Positions 34,642 through 42,332 of a DNA stretch of 53,460 nucleotides are shown piece after piece. The DNA is from Pseudonocardia bannensis (GTDB taxonomy: Bacteria; Actinomycetota; Actinomycetes; Mycobacteriales; Pseudonocardiaceae). The first letter of the stretch is position 1; every line of letters starts with the position of its first letter. The stretch lies in NCBI RefSeq assembly GCF_012911875.1, contig NZ_JAAXKZ010000025.1:1-53460 (forward strand), read 5' to 3'. The translations under genes and the position numbers were made by a program. The notes under the pieces were generated by a model, which was given only the letters and a program-made list of their open reading frames with translations, was not told the DNA's origin and ran no database searches.

Positions 34642-35301
34642 ATGGGCGGGCCGGAGCGGATCGGATCAGGGCCGGCCGCGGTCGTGGTGGGCCCCGGGGC
34701 GGGCGGCGGCGACGGTCGGGGCGCCGACGCGGCGCTCCTGGTCGCGGCGGGGATCGACGTGGTCGGCACCGCCGTCGACGTGGACGAGGCGGTGACGTTG
34801 ATCGTGGCCCGTCGGCCGCAGGTCGCCGTGGTCGATGTGGCAGGCCCGGACGCCGCGCCGCTCGTCGACGCGATCGTCTCGGCTGCCCCCGAGATCCCGG
34901 TGCTGGTCCTGGTGACGGGTGAGGACCACGGGGGCGTGCTGGCCGCGGTGCGGGCCGGGGCCGCCGGTGTGCTGGTCCACGACGGCGCCGGGGCCGCGCT
35001 CGCCGCGGCGGTGCGCCGCACCGCCGCGGGGGAGGCGGTGTTCAGTCCGGGCCTGGCCGAGGTGATCCTGGAGGAGTACGGCCGAGCGGGAGTGCAGGCA
35101 GGAACGACTCCGCGGCTCACCGAGCGGGAGGCCGATGTGCTGCGCCTGGTCGTGGCGGGGCTGACGGCACGCCAGATCGCGGTCCGGCTCGTGCTCTCGC
35201 CACGCACGGTGGAGAACCACATCCAGCGCACGCTGCGGAAGTTCCGGCTCCACGGGCGTGCGGCACTCGTCCGCTACGCGATCGAACACGGACTGGCCTG
35301 A
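34642..35301 (+). CDS. LuxR-type regulator with degenerate receiver
   Basis: This 219-residue protein is a response-regulator relative. Its receiver lacks the usual acidic pair (VVVGPGAGGG in place of VVDDH) and the conserved Lys (GVLVHDGA); an Asp remains in VAVVDVAGPD. The C-terminal helix-turn-helix is intact (LTEREADVLRLVVAGLTARQIAVRLVLSPRTVENHIQ) and very similar to that of the regulator at 32455-33123. The ATG at 34642 has AGGAGG eight bases before it; the frame from 34540 lacks such a site. It is probably phosphorylation-independent, being controlled by ligand or by heterodimer formation. It follows the DivIVA-like gene on the same strand. Confidence 0.85.
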   Translation: MGGPERIGSGPAAVVVGPGAGGGDGRGADAALLVAAGIDVVGTAVDVDEAVTLIVARRPQVAVVDVAGPDAAPLVDAIVSAAPEIPVLVLVTGEDHGGVLAAVRAGAAGVLVHDGAGAALAAAVRRTAAGEAVFSPGLAEVILEEYGRAGVQAGTTPRLTEREADVLRLVVAGLTARQIAVRLVLSPRTVENHIQRTLRKFRLHGRAALVRYAIEHGLA

Positions 35302-35306
35302 GCTCC

Positions 35307-35326
35307 TGAGCGGCGATCGCCGCTCA
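35307..35326. terminator. 20-bp perfect palindrome between convergent genes
   Basis: TGAGCGGCGATCGCCGCTCA is a perfect palindrome lying 5 bases after the LuxR-type gene stop and 8 bases before the end of the convergent nucleoside hydrolase. As RNA it folds into an 8-bp stem with a GATC loop on either strand, so it may act as a bidirectional terminator. No T tract follows. Confidence 0.55.
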
Positions 35327-35334
35327 CGGCGGCG

Positions 35335-36270
35335 TCAGCCGAAGGAGACCAGGCGGCGCAGCACCTCGGCCAGGACCGCCTCGGTGTCGGCGTCCAGTGC
35401 GACGTGCACGGGCGGGCCCTGCGCCTCGGGGCGGCGGTCCGCGACCGTGGCGCCGCGGGCCGGGCCGAGGTCGCAGGCCACCTGGATCGGCAGCGCCGTG
35501 GTGCGCAGCGTCCCGGGCAGGATCGCCTCGAGCACCGCGAGAGCATCGTGCAGGGCCACCGCATCGATGCCGTAGCGCTCGAGGAACGCCTCGCGGTAGA
35601 GCGCGATCACGCCGGCCAGGGCGGCGCAGCGCGGCCCGCCGGCGATGAGCTTGGAGATCCAGGCGCCGTCGGCCAGGCAGCGCATCGTGATGTCCAGCGG
35701 CACCATGGTGACGGGCACCTCGAACTGGTTCAGCACCCGGTGCGCGGCCTCGGGATCGGCGTACACGTTGAACTCGGCCACGCCCCGGGTGTTGCCCGCC
35801 CCCAGCGAACCGGCCATCGCCACGATTCGGTCGATCTTGGTCACGAGGTCGGGATGCGCGCCCAGCAGCAGCGCGCTGTGGGTCAGCGGCCCGATCGAGA
35901 CGATGGTGACCGGCTCGGTCGCCTCCCGGAGCACGTCGGCCATCAGCGCGACGGCGAACCTGGGGTCCGCCGCGATCGGCTCCGGGAACTCGGCCGCGCG
36001 GCCGCCCAGCCCGTCGGCCCCGTGCCACTGCGGCGCCCGCTCCTCCTGCAGGTGCACCAGCGGCCGGGCCGCCCCTGCGGCCACGGGGATGTCGGTCCGG
36101 CCGGCCAGCGCGAGGACGCGACGGGCGTTGGCGAAGGTCTTCTCGACGCCGACGTTGCCGAACGGCACCGTCACCGCACGCACGTCGACCTCGGGACTCT
36201 GCAACGCCAGCACCAGCGCTACGGCGTCGTCCACCCCGGTGTCGGTGTCGATGATCAGCGGGATGGGCAC
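35335..36270 (-). CDS. Inosine-uridine preferring nucleoside hydrolase
   Basis: This 311-residue hydrolase splits ribonucleosides into base and ribose. The calcium-binding DTDTGVDDA motif is at 8-16. Further ligands lie in VPLDITMRC and in EFNVYADPEAA, and the HDALAVLEAI segment holds the C-terminal Asp of the site. Length and start (MPIPLIIDTDTG) are normal. It faces the remnants of a catabolic cluster and a LacI regulator, and a broken ribokinase follows the regulator. It probably belonged with these to one nucleoside-use locus and is now the last intact enzyme of it. Substrate preference cannot be read from the sequence. Confidence 0.92.
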   Translation of the reverse strand: MPIPLIIDTDTGVDDAVALVLALQSPEVDVRAVTVPFGNVGVEKTFANARRVLALAGRTDIPVAAGAARPLVHLQEERAPQWHGADGLGGRAAEFPEPIAADPRFAVALMADVLREATEPVTIVSIGPLTHSALLLGAHPDLVTKIDRIVAMAGSLGAGNTRGVAEFNVYADPEAAHRVLNQFEVPVTMVPLDITMRCLADGAWISKLIAGGPRCAALAGVIALYREAFLERYGIDAVALHDALAVLEAILPGTLRTTALPIQVACDLGPARGATVADRRPEAQGPPVHVALDADTEAVLAEVLRRLVSFG

Positions 36271-36313
36271 GGCGGGGCTCCCGTCGGTCGGTGAGGCGGG
36301 GATGCGGATCAGA

Positions 36314-36630
36314 TCACGGTGTCGGTGGCCTCCCGATCGGCGAGGCGCGGTGGCGCCGACGATAGCTCGGCGGCGTCAGCGACAGCTCGATCGGGTTGCG
36401 GGTAAGCGACACCGTACTGCCGTCCTCCCGCGGGATGTCGATCACGGGTCGCAACCCGAGCTCGGTGGCCGGCCGGAAGGCGCCCGCCACGTCGTTGACG
36501 ACCCCGGCAGGCACCCGCGCCGCGGTCAGGTCCGCCGCCCACCGCGGCCGGCCGGGCCGCGAGCAACCGTTCGAGCTCGGTCCGCAGCTCCGCCCGGTGG
36601 CCCGCCCGGCCGGTGTTGGTGGGCCCCGCC
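36314..36630 (-). pseudogene. CaiB/BaiF-type CoA-transferase C-terminal remnant
   Basis: On the minus strand one frame reads PTNTGRAGHRAELRTELERL. A second frame continues AADLTAARVPAGVVNDVAGA and ends with a PIELSLTPPSYRRR tail and a stop at 36314. This is the typical C-terminus of family III CoA transferases (HRxEL..LE..L, VPAGPVND, LSxTPxxYRR). The frame changes near 36545, and the N-terminal 250-300 residues are missing. The remnant is joined at about 36630 to an unrelated remnant on the other strand. Confidence 0.7.
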
Positions 36631-36861
36631 GGAGCGGCCGATGATCGGCTACAACCGGGTCGTCGCGACGCCGGACGCCACCGTCATCGCCGGCGCGGAG
36701 GACGACCCGTTGCTGGTGGTCGGGGAGTTCGGGGCCGGTCGTGCGGTAGCGTTCACATCCGATCTGTACCGCACTGGTCGCCGCCGGAGTTCGTCGGATG
36801 GGCGCATTACCGGGAACTGTGGGCGTCCATCCTCTCGTGGGCGGCCAACGCCCGCCCCTAG
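36631..36861 (+). pseudogene. Amidotransferase-like (DUF1355-type) C-terminal remnant
   Basis: One plus frame reads MIGYNRVVATPDATVIAGAE, then LLVVGEFGAGRAVAFTSDL. After a frame change near 36768 the neighbouring frame continues VPHWSPPEFVGWAHYRELWA and ends with TAG at 36861. Together they match the C-terminal end of class I glutamine-amidotransferase-like proteins often found in sugar or nucleoside clusters (LGYNR..., FTSDxAPHWGPPEFxxWxxYxxLW). The first two thirds are missing. It ends 13 bases before the LacI gene, whose ribosome site follows it. Confidence 0.65.
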
Positions 36862-36874
36862 GGAGGTCGTCGCC

Positions 36875-37906
36875 ATGACGGCGCGCCGTCGGCCCACCAT
36901 GAAGGACGTCGCGGAGCACGCCCGCGTCTCGGTCAGCACGGTCAGCTACGTGCTGAACGACAGCGGCCCGGTCGCGCCCGAGCGGCGCAACCGGGTGCTC
37001 GACGCCGTCAGGGTGCTCGAGTACTCGCCCAACGAGTCGGCGCGCAGCCTCAAGCGCCGCTCGGCGTCGACGATCGGGCTGGTGGTCCCCGAGCTGACCA
37101 ACCAGTTCTTCGCGACGGTGGCCGAGGGCGTGCAGAAGGCGGCGTCGGCGCGCGACGTGCTCGTGGTGCTCTGCGTGCCCGACGCGACCGGCCAGCCCGA
37201 GGAGAGCCACGCGAAACTGCTGCGCGGCCAGCGTCTGGACGGGGTGGTCTTCCTGTCGGGCACCGGGACGCTGCCGGCCTCGATCCTCGAGCTGTCCCGG
37301 TTCGGTCCGGTCGTGCTCGTCGACGAGCAGATCCCGGGGTTCGACCTGCCCGCGGTGGCGTGCGATTCGCGCCGGGGTGCTCGGGAGGTTGCTCGTCACG
37401 TGCTCGACCAGGGCCACCGGCGGATCGCGGTGATCAGCGGCCCGTCGGCGCTGTGGACGGCGCAGCAACGTCTGGCGGGCTACCGCGAGGCGGTGGCGGG
37501 CGCCGGGATGGATCCCGACGAGGTGCCGATCCTGGTCGGGGACTACCGCCAGGCCTCGGGTACGGCGCTGGCCGATCAAGCGCTCTCGAGGCCGGTGGCG
37601 CAGCGGCCGACGGCGCTGCTGTGCGCCAACGACCTGATGGCCATCGGCGCATTGGAGTACTGCAAGTCAGCGGGGATCCGGGTACCGGAGGACGTGAGCA
37701 TCGTCGGCTTCGACGATCTCCCGCTCTCCTCGCTGATCACGCCGCGACTCACCACGGTGCGTCAGCCGGCGCACGACATGGGCTACAAGGCGGTGACGGC
37801 GTTGTTCGATCTGCTGGAGAACAAGGAAAGCGAGTTGCTCGGGTTGCTGCCCACCACCGTGCAGTTGCGCGACTCGGTGGCCCCGCCGCCGGCGGGGTCG
37901 CCGTGA
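36875..37906 (+). CDS. LacI-family transcriptional regulator
   Basis: This 343-residue repressor has an N-terminal helix-turn-helix and hinge at about 8-60 (PTMKDVAEHARVSVSTVSYVLNDSG, then SPNESARSLKRR). A periplasmic-binding-protein-like effector domain follows (IGLVVPELTNQFFATVAEGV; FDDLPLSSLITPRLTTV). The ATG at 36875 has GGGAGG eight bases upstream. Its stop overlaps the start of the broken ribokinase (GTGA). The context suggests control of a ribose or nucleoside locus; the regulator is intact although most of its probable targets are decayed. Confidence 0.94.
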   Translation: MTARRRPTMKDVAEHARVSVSTVSYVLNDSGPVAPERRNRVLDAVRVLEYSPNESARSLKRRSASTIGLVVPELTNQFFATVAEGVQKAASARDVLVVLCVPDATGQPEESHAKLLRGQRLDGVVFLSGTGTLPASILELSRFGPVVLVDEQIPGFDLPAVACDSRRGAREVARHVLDQGHRRIAVISGPSALWTAQQRLAGYREAVAGAGMDPDEVPILVGDYRQASGTALADQALSRPVAQRPTALLCANDLMAIGALEYCKSAGIRVPEDVSIVGFDDLPLSSLITPRLTTVRQPAHDMGYKAVTALFDLLENKESELLGLLPTTVQLRDSVAPPPAGSP

Positions 37907-38429
37907 GCGGCGCGGAGGGTGGCCAGGCCGGCGACACCGTCGTCGTGGTCGGCGCGATCAACGTCGACTTCGTGGTCCCCACGGACCGCCTCCCCGGGCC
38001 GGGGGAGACGGTCGTGGATGCCGGACTGGTGCGCCACGGTGGCGGCAAGGGTGCCAACGCCGCGGCCGACGGGACGGACCGTCGGCCGCGCCGGCGGCGC
38101 TGCCCGTGCCCGACACGGTGCTCGACCGCGCGCCGCCTCACGGTTCGGACCGGTGCCCGGGCGTCGTGACGCCGGGTGGGGACGGGGTGCTCATGACGAC
38201 CACTGACGGGCAGGCCGCCCACGTGCCGCCCGGGAAGACGACGGTGCGCGACACGACCGGGGCCGGTGACACCTTCAACGGGGCCCTCGCGGCCCGCCTG
38301 GCAGCCGGGGACGATCTCGCCGGCGCCGTCCGTATCGCAACCGTTGCGGCCTCGCTGTCGGTGCCCCAGATCGGCGCGCGCGCCGGGCTGCCCTCCGTCG
38401 CGGCGATCGACGCCGCCCTACAGGACTGA
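37903..38429 (+). pseudogene. Ribokinase (PfkB family), internally deleted and frameshifted
   Basis: The GTG start overlaps the LacI stop. The N-terminus is good PfkB sequence (VVVVGAINVDFVVPTDRLPG, then LVRHGGGKGANAAA). It breaks at about 38065 and resumes in another frame at about 38160 with VVTPGGDGVLMTTTDGQ, then DTTGAGDTFNGALAARLAAGDD with the catalytic Asp motif, ending at 38429. Only about 175 residues' worth remain of about 300; the central substrate lid region is gone. It would have phosphorylated ribose released by the nucleoside hydrolase. Confidence 0.8.
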
Positions 38430-38794
38430 CCGACCGACTGCTTCGACACGTCGCAGCGGAGCGCATCGCCGGCGACGCCATAATGGCTTACACCCCTTCG
38501 ACTTGCGATTCCGGCCGTAAGCGTTCCGTGTGTCCGGAGATGAAGCACGACGTTCACCCGGGTGGGCACTGTGCTGGATCAATGCTTCCCATCAGTCACC
38601 GTGCGATGGCGTCCAGGTGAACGGAAAGGCTGGGGCCTGGCCTTTCACAACCCGGTCGGGCTCGGGCCGGGATCGTCCGATTCCTGTGCGTCTGGGCTCC
38701 GAAAGCCCCTTCGGACGCTCCGGTCCGTTTCGATGATCGGCCGCCGGCATCGGAGCCAATGCGCCAACGAGGGCGAATCACTCGGTCGAATGCG
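38430..38794. other. Long intergenic stretch with hairpins
   Basis: No convincing gene is seen in these 365 bases. GAAAGGC (38624-38630) pairs with GCCTTTC (38640-38646) around a 9-base loop. CCGAA/TTCGG pairing occurs near 38700-38715. Composition is less GC-rich than the surrounding genes. A small RNA or a degraded gene is possible. Short frames across it lack ribosome sites. Confidence 0.4.
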
Positions 38795-38822
38795 TTGACC
38801 ATCGCATTAGAATCGTTACAAT
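38795..38822 (+). promoter_or_regulatory. Predicted promoter of the NAMPT gene
   Basis: TTGACC (38795-38800) and TACAAT (38817-38822) are spaced by 16 bases in an AT-richer patch, the best housekeeping-type promoter in the window. Transcription from about 38829 would give a leader of roughly 160 bases before the ATG at 38989. Confidence 0.65.
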
Positions 38823-38988
38823 CGTGCTGCTCCACCGCGGAACCTCTGGTGGCGATCGCCCCCGTAGGCCAAGGTGCTCGCAGTACGGAACGTCAGGTTT
38901 TACGGCCACGGCTCACGCAGGTCGAAAGACCTCGGACGCAGTACTTCCCCCCGTTAGAAACGACTCTCGAGACAAGGGCGGGCTCTTC
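38823..38988 (+). promoter_or_regulatory. Long 5' leader of the NAMPT gene
   Basis: The leader contains AGGTC-GAAA-GACCT (38919-38932), a stem with a GNRA-type loop, followed by a pyrimidine-rich run and a weak GGGCGGG before the ATG. The length and structure allow RNA-level control, but no known riboswitch core was recognised. Confidence 0.35.
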
Positions 38989-40446
38989 ATGGGGTATCTC
39001 GACAACCTGATCATCAACACGGACAACTACAAGCACTGCCACTACCCGCTGTACCCCCCGGGCACTGAGTACGTCTCCAGCTACATCGAGTCCCGTGGCG
39101 GCGCCTTCCCCGTGACGATGTTCGTGGGGCTGCAGGCCTACCTGCGCGAGTACCTGATGCGCCCGATCACGCTCGAGGACATCGACGAGGCCGAGTTCGT
39201 CGTCCGCGAGCAGGGCATGCACTTCAACCGCGAGAACTGGATGGGCATCCTCAACGACTACGACGGCTACCTGCCCGTCGAGATCGAGGCCGTGCCCGAG
39301 GGCACCGTGCTGCCGGCCAGCAACGTACTCGTCCAGCTCATCAACACCGACCCGAAGTACTGGTGGGTCACCAGTTTCTTCGAGACCGCCCTGCTGCGCG
39401 CGGTCTGGTACCCGACCACGATCGGCACCGTCAGCTGGCTGTCGAAGCAGGTCATCAAGGAAGCGCTGCACCGCACCTCCGACCACCCCGAGCTGCTCCG
39501 GTTCATGCTGCACGACTACGGCGCCCGTGGCGTCAGCTCGCAGCAGTCCGCGGCGCTGGGCGGTCTCGCGCACCTGGTCAACTTCAACCAGAGCGACACG
39601 GTTCCCGGCATCCTCGCGGCGAAGCGCTACTACAACGCCGGCAAGGTCTCCAACTCCGGGCCCAACTCCGAGCACGCCGGGTTCTGCGCCTGGGGCCGCG
39701 ACGGCGAGGCCGCGGCGATGCGCAACATGCTGGAGACCATGGCTCCCGACGGCTGCGCGCTGCTGCTGACCGACACCTACGACCACGAGAACGCGGTCAA
39801 GAACATCATCGGCAAGGAGCTCAACGACCAGATCCGGAACTTCCCGGGCCTGGTCGGCATCCGGCCGGACTCCGGTGACCCGGTGCAGGTCACCGCGGAC
39901 ACCACCGAGTGGCTGATGGACGCGTTCGGCTACGAGACGAACAGCAAGGGCTTCAAGGTGTTGCCCCCGTTCATCCGGACGGTCCAGGGCGACGGCGTGA
40001 CCTTCACCAGCCTGCGCGCGATCTTCATCGAGATGGAGCGCCGTGGCCTGTCCGCCGAGAACGCCGTGTTCGGCATGGGCGGTGGGCTGCTGCAGCACTG
40101 GAACCGCGACACGATGAACTTCGGCCAGAAGGCCAACGCGGTCCGGGTCAACGGCGAGTGGCGCGACATCGCCAAGTCGCCGACGGGTTCCACGTTCAAG
40201 CTGTCCAAGAAGGGCCGGCTCGCGCTGAAGTACGAGAACGGCGAGTACTCGACCGTTGCGCGCGACTCGATCCCGCCGGAGCAGAACGTGCTGAAGCCGG
40301 TCTTCCGCAACGGCAAGCTGCTCAAGAAGTGGGACTTCACCGAGGTGATCGCGAACAGCGAGCGCGAGGTGCCCGAGTCCTACTACATCGACATCGTCGG
40401 ACCGATGCGCGCGGCCGACAACGGAGCCGTCGCCGCCGTCGTCTAG
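38989..40446 (+). CDS. nadV: Nicotinamide phosphoribosyltransferase
   Basis: This 485-residue cytosolic enzyme condenses nicotinamide with PRPP to nicotinamide mononucleotide, a one-step NAD salvage route that bypasses the deamidase. The N-terminus LIINTDNYKHCHYPLYPPGTEYVSSYIESRGG is typical of NAMPT. Key segments are FMLHDYGARGVSSQQSA, SEHAGFCAWGRDGE (the His loop) and GIRPDSGDPVQVT (the Arg/Asp PRPP- and base-binding loop). Start 38989 is set by conserved sequence; the frame upstream is leader. A good promoter, a long leader and a 17-bp terminator hairpin make it an independent transcription unit. NAMPT is sporadic in bacteria and common in phages, and it sits amid decayed genes, so lateral gain is plausible. 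Confidence 0.95.
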   Translation: MGYLDNLIINTDNYKHCHYPLYPPGTEYVSSYIESRGGAFPVTMFVGLQAYLREYLMRPITLEDIDEAEFVVREQGMHFNRENWMGILNDYDGYLPVEIEAVPEGTVLPASNVLVQLINTDPKYWWVTSFFETALLRAVWYPTTIGTVSWLSKQVIKEALHRTSDHPELLRFMLHDYGARGVSSQQSAALGGLAHLVNFNQSDTVPGILAAKRYYNAGKVSNSGPNSEHAGFCAWGRDGEAAAMRNMLETMAPDGCALLLTDTYDHENAVKNIIGKELNDQIRNFPGLVGIRPDSGDPVQVTADTTEWLMDAFGYETNSKGFKVLPPFIRTVQGDGVTFTSLRAIFIEMERRGLSAENAVFGMGGGLLQHWNRDTMNFGQKANAVRVNGEWRDIAKSPTGSTFKLSKKGRLALKYENGEYSTVARDSIPPEQNVLKPVFRNGKLLKKWDFTEVIANSEREVPESYYIDIVGPMRAADNGAVAAVV

Positions 40447-40460
40447 ATGCGATGACACCA

Positions 40461-40499
40461 CGCCGCGCCGCACCCGGCCCGTCCGGGTGCGGCGCGGCG
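40461..40499 (+). terminator. 17-bp hairpin after the NAMPT gene
   Basis: CGCCGCGCCGCACCCGG (40461-40477) pairs perfectly with 40483-40499 around a 5-base loop, 15 bases after the stop codon. There is no T tract, as is common for strong actinobacterial hairpins. It separates the gene from the HAD phosphatase 100 bases on. Confidence 0.8.
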
Positions 40500-40601
40500 G
40501 GCACCGTCGGCCCGTCTGCCCCGAACAGTCCCGACGCGAGGAGTGCGCCGCGAGATGACGCAGTTGCCGAGCACCGACGGCCGGAAGTGGGAACCGCGGA
40601 C

Positions 40602-41282
40602 ATGAGCAGACTGCACATCTTCGACATGGACGGCACGTTGTTGCGCGGCGCCGCGTCGGTCGAGCTGTCGCGCTACCTCGGCAAGTTCGATCTGGCCAAC
40701 GCCGTCGAGGAGGCCTGGGTACGCGGCGAGATCACCGACATCGAGTTCTTGGACCGAGTGCTGCCGCTCTGGGAGGGGATCAGCGAGGAGCAGATCGACC
40801 AGGCCTTCGAGGCGTCCCCGTGGATCGACGGGGTGGCCGAGGTGATGGCCGACATCGCCGTGCGCGGCGAGTACAGCACGGTGATCTCGCAGTCGCCGCG
40901 GTTCTTCGTCGAGCGCCTCATCCGATGGGGAGTGGGATCGGCCCACGGGGCCGGTGTGGTCCCGGGCGGGCGTTCCGGACACGACCTGCTGCTCACCGCG
41001 GAGGACAAGGTCACCATCGCCGATGTCCTGATGGCCGACTACGGGCTGACCGCGGCCGAGTGCGTCGCCTACGGCGACTCCACCTCCGACGTGCTGCTGT
41101 TCCAGCGGCTGCCGCACACCGTCGCGGTCAACGGCAACGCGAAGATCCGTGGGCTCGCCGCGGTGTCCTACGAGGGCACGGACCTGCGCGAGGCGTACGC
41201 GGCCGGGCGGGCGTTGTTCGAGTCCGCGAACGGGGCCGGAGCGGGCGGTTCCCCGCTGCGACGGCAGCAGGCCCGGTCGTGA
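40602..41282 (+). CDS. HAD-superfamily phosphatase (SerB-like, type IB)
   Basis: The 226-residue enzyme has HAD motif I FDMDGTLL (Asp8, Asp10), motif II Ser in STVISQSPRFF, motif III Lys in AEDKVTIADVL and motif IV YGDSTSDVLLF. The helical cap between motifs I and II (YLGKFDLANAVEEAWVRGEITDIEF) fits the phosphoserine-phosphatase-like subfamily. The ATG at 40602 gives MSRLHIFDMDG. Its stop overlaps the start of the aldehyde dehydrogenase remnant (GTGA). The substrate is uncertain; serine phosphate or another small phosphomonoester is typical. Confidence 0.88.
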   Translation: MSRLHIFDMDGTLLRGAASVELSRYLGKFDLANAVEEAWVRGEITDIEFLDRVLPLWEGISEEQIDQAFEASPWIDGVAEVMADIAVRGEYSTVISQSPRFFVERLIRWGVGSAHGAGVVPGGRSGHDLLLTAEDKVTIADVLMADYGLTAAECVAYGDSTSDVLLFQRLPHTVAVNGNAKIRGLAAVSYEGTDLREAYAAGRALFESANGAGAGGSPLRRQQARS

Positions 41283-41905
41283 CGGCCACGGTCGACGCGG
41301 CGATCGGTGCCAGCGCGCACCGGGTGATCGCGGTGGGCCGATCGATCGCGGCCTCCTGCGCGGCCCGCAGGATCCCGGTCCAGGCCGAGATGGACGGCAA
41401 GAACGCCTCGGTGGTGCTCGCCGACGCGGACCTGAAGCTCGCCGCCGAGCAGGTGCTGCTCGGGGCCTTCCGCTCGACCGGGCAGAAGTGCACCGCGACC
41501 TCGCGGCTGATCGTGGAGCGCGCGGTCGCGGACGACCTGGTTTCGTGGCGCCGATGGTGCTGGAGTTGCCGTCGCGCGAGGTCGACCTCTGGCGTGACGA
41601 GCTGTTCGGCCCGGTCCTCGGTGTGCTGCGGCCGACGACTCCGGCGCCGCGTTCGCGCTGGCTGACGACAGCGCCTACGGCCTGTCCGCGGCGGTGTTCA
41701 CCAACGACCTCGACCGGGCACTGCGGCCGTCGACCACCTGGACGTCGGGGTGCTGCACGTCGACTCCGAGCCCGCCGGGGCCGATCCGCACGTCCCGTTC
41801 GGCGGCGCCGAGCACAGCGGCTACGGGCCCGAGGAGCAGGGCCGCGCCTCGCGCGAATTCTTCACCCGCAGTACGACGGTCTACCTGCGGGGCGGCCGGG
41901 CGAGT
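41279..41905 (+). pseudogene. Aldehyde dehydrogenase remnant
   Basis: Three frames in turn carry ALDH sequence. The first reads VGRSIAASCAARRIPVQAEM, DGKNASVVLADADLKLAAEQ and GAFRSTGQKCTATSR with the catalytic Cys. The second reads APMVLELPSREVDLWRDELF. The third reads VLHVDSEPAGADPHVPFGGA and EHSGYGPEEQGRASREFF. About 220 N-terminal residues and roughly 120 central residues are missing, and at least two frameshifts are present. The family EMGGKN motif reads EMDGKN. The source resembles alpha-ketoglutarate-semialdehyde-type dehydrogenases. Confidence 0.82.
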
Positions 41906-41927
41906 CGGCCGAGGGGCCGGCCCGGCC

Positions 41928-42212
41928 TCATTCCGAGCGGCTGGGCTCGCTGTCGTCGTCGTCGGCGAGCTCGCGGCCGGCGCGTTCGGTGGTGCCGCCG
42001 CTCTGCTCGCCGTCCGTCCGGGTCGAGGTCGCAGCGCGGTCGTCGGGCTGGACCGGGCTCCCGGGCTCGGCCGGTCCGGTACCGGCCGCGGGGTCCGCCG
42101 CCCGGTACGCACGCCGGTCCTCGTCGCTCGCGGTGGTGCCGTGGTCGACCCGGCGGGAGACGACCCGGTCCTCCTCCTCGAGGTTGTCGGTCCGGGAGCT
42201 CTCGGTCGTCAT
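41928..42212 (-). CDS. Small acidic, disordered hypothetical protein
   Basis: The frame encodes 94 residues with almost no hydrophobic positions (MTTESSRTDNLEEEDRVVSR; tail ELADDDDSEPSRSE). The ATG at 42212 has GGAGG seven bases upstream, which supports translation and rules out the longer antisense frame to 42911. It should be soluble and intrinsically disordered. It lies downstream of the decayed dehydrogenase on the opposite strand and is divergent from the hexapeptide acyltransferase gene. No function is recognised. Confidence 0.65.
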   Translation of the reverse strand: MTTESSRTDNLEEEDRVVSRRVDHGTTASDEDRRAYRAADPAAGTGPAEPGSPVQPDDRAATSTRTDGEQSGGTTERAGRELADDDDSEPSRSE

Positions 42213-42332
42213 GGGGTCCTCCGGTGGTCGGGTCGCTGCCGCGGACGGCCGGGCCGGCTCTGACCCCGGTGCTTGCCCACCGTTACCGCCGGGCAAACGT
42301 GGGCGATCACGCGCGGCATAAGGTGCCTGTCC

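Noticed and set aside
36314..38429. A mobile element causing the pseudogene cluster
   Set aside because: No transposase, inverted-repeat ends or target duplication could be found among the remnants.
38530..38736. 68-residue plus frame upstream of the NAMPT gene
   Set aside because: No ribosome site, no sensible composition; it lies in a hairpin-rich intergenic stretch.
39909..40601. Long upstream extension of the HAD phosphatase frame through the NAMPT gene
   Set aside because: The sequence before MSRLHIFDMDG is Arg-rich shadow of NAMPT and crosses a strong terminator hairpin.
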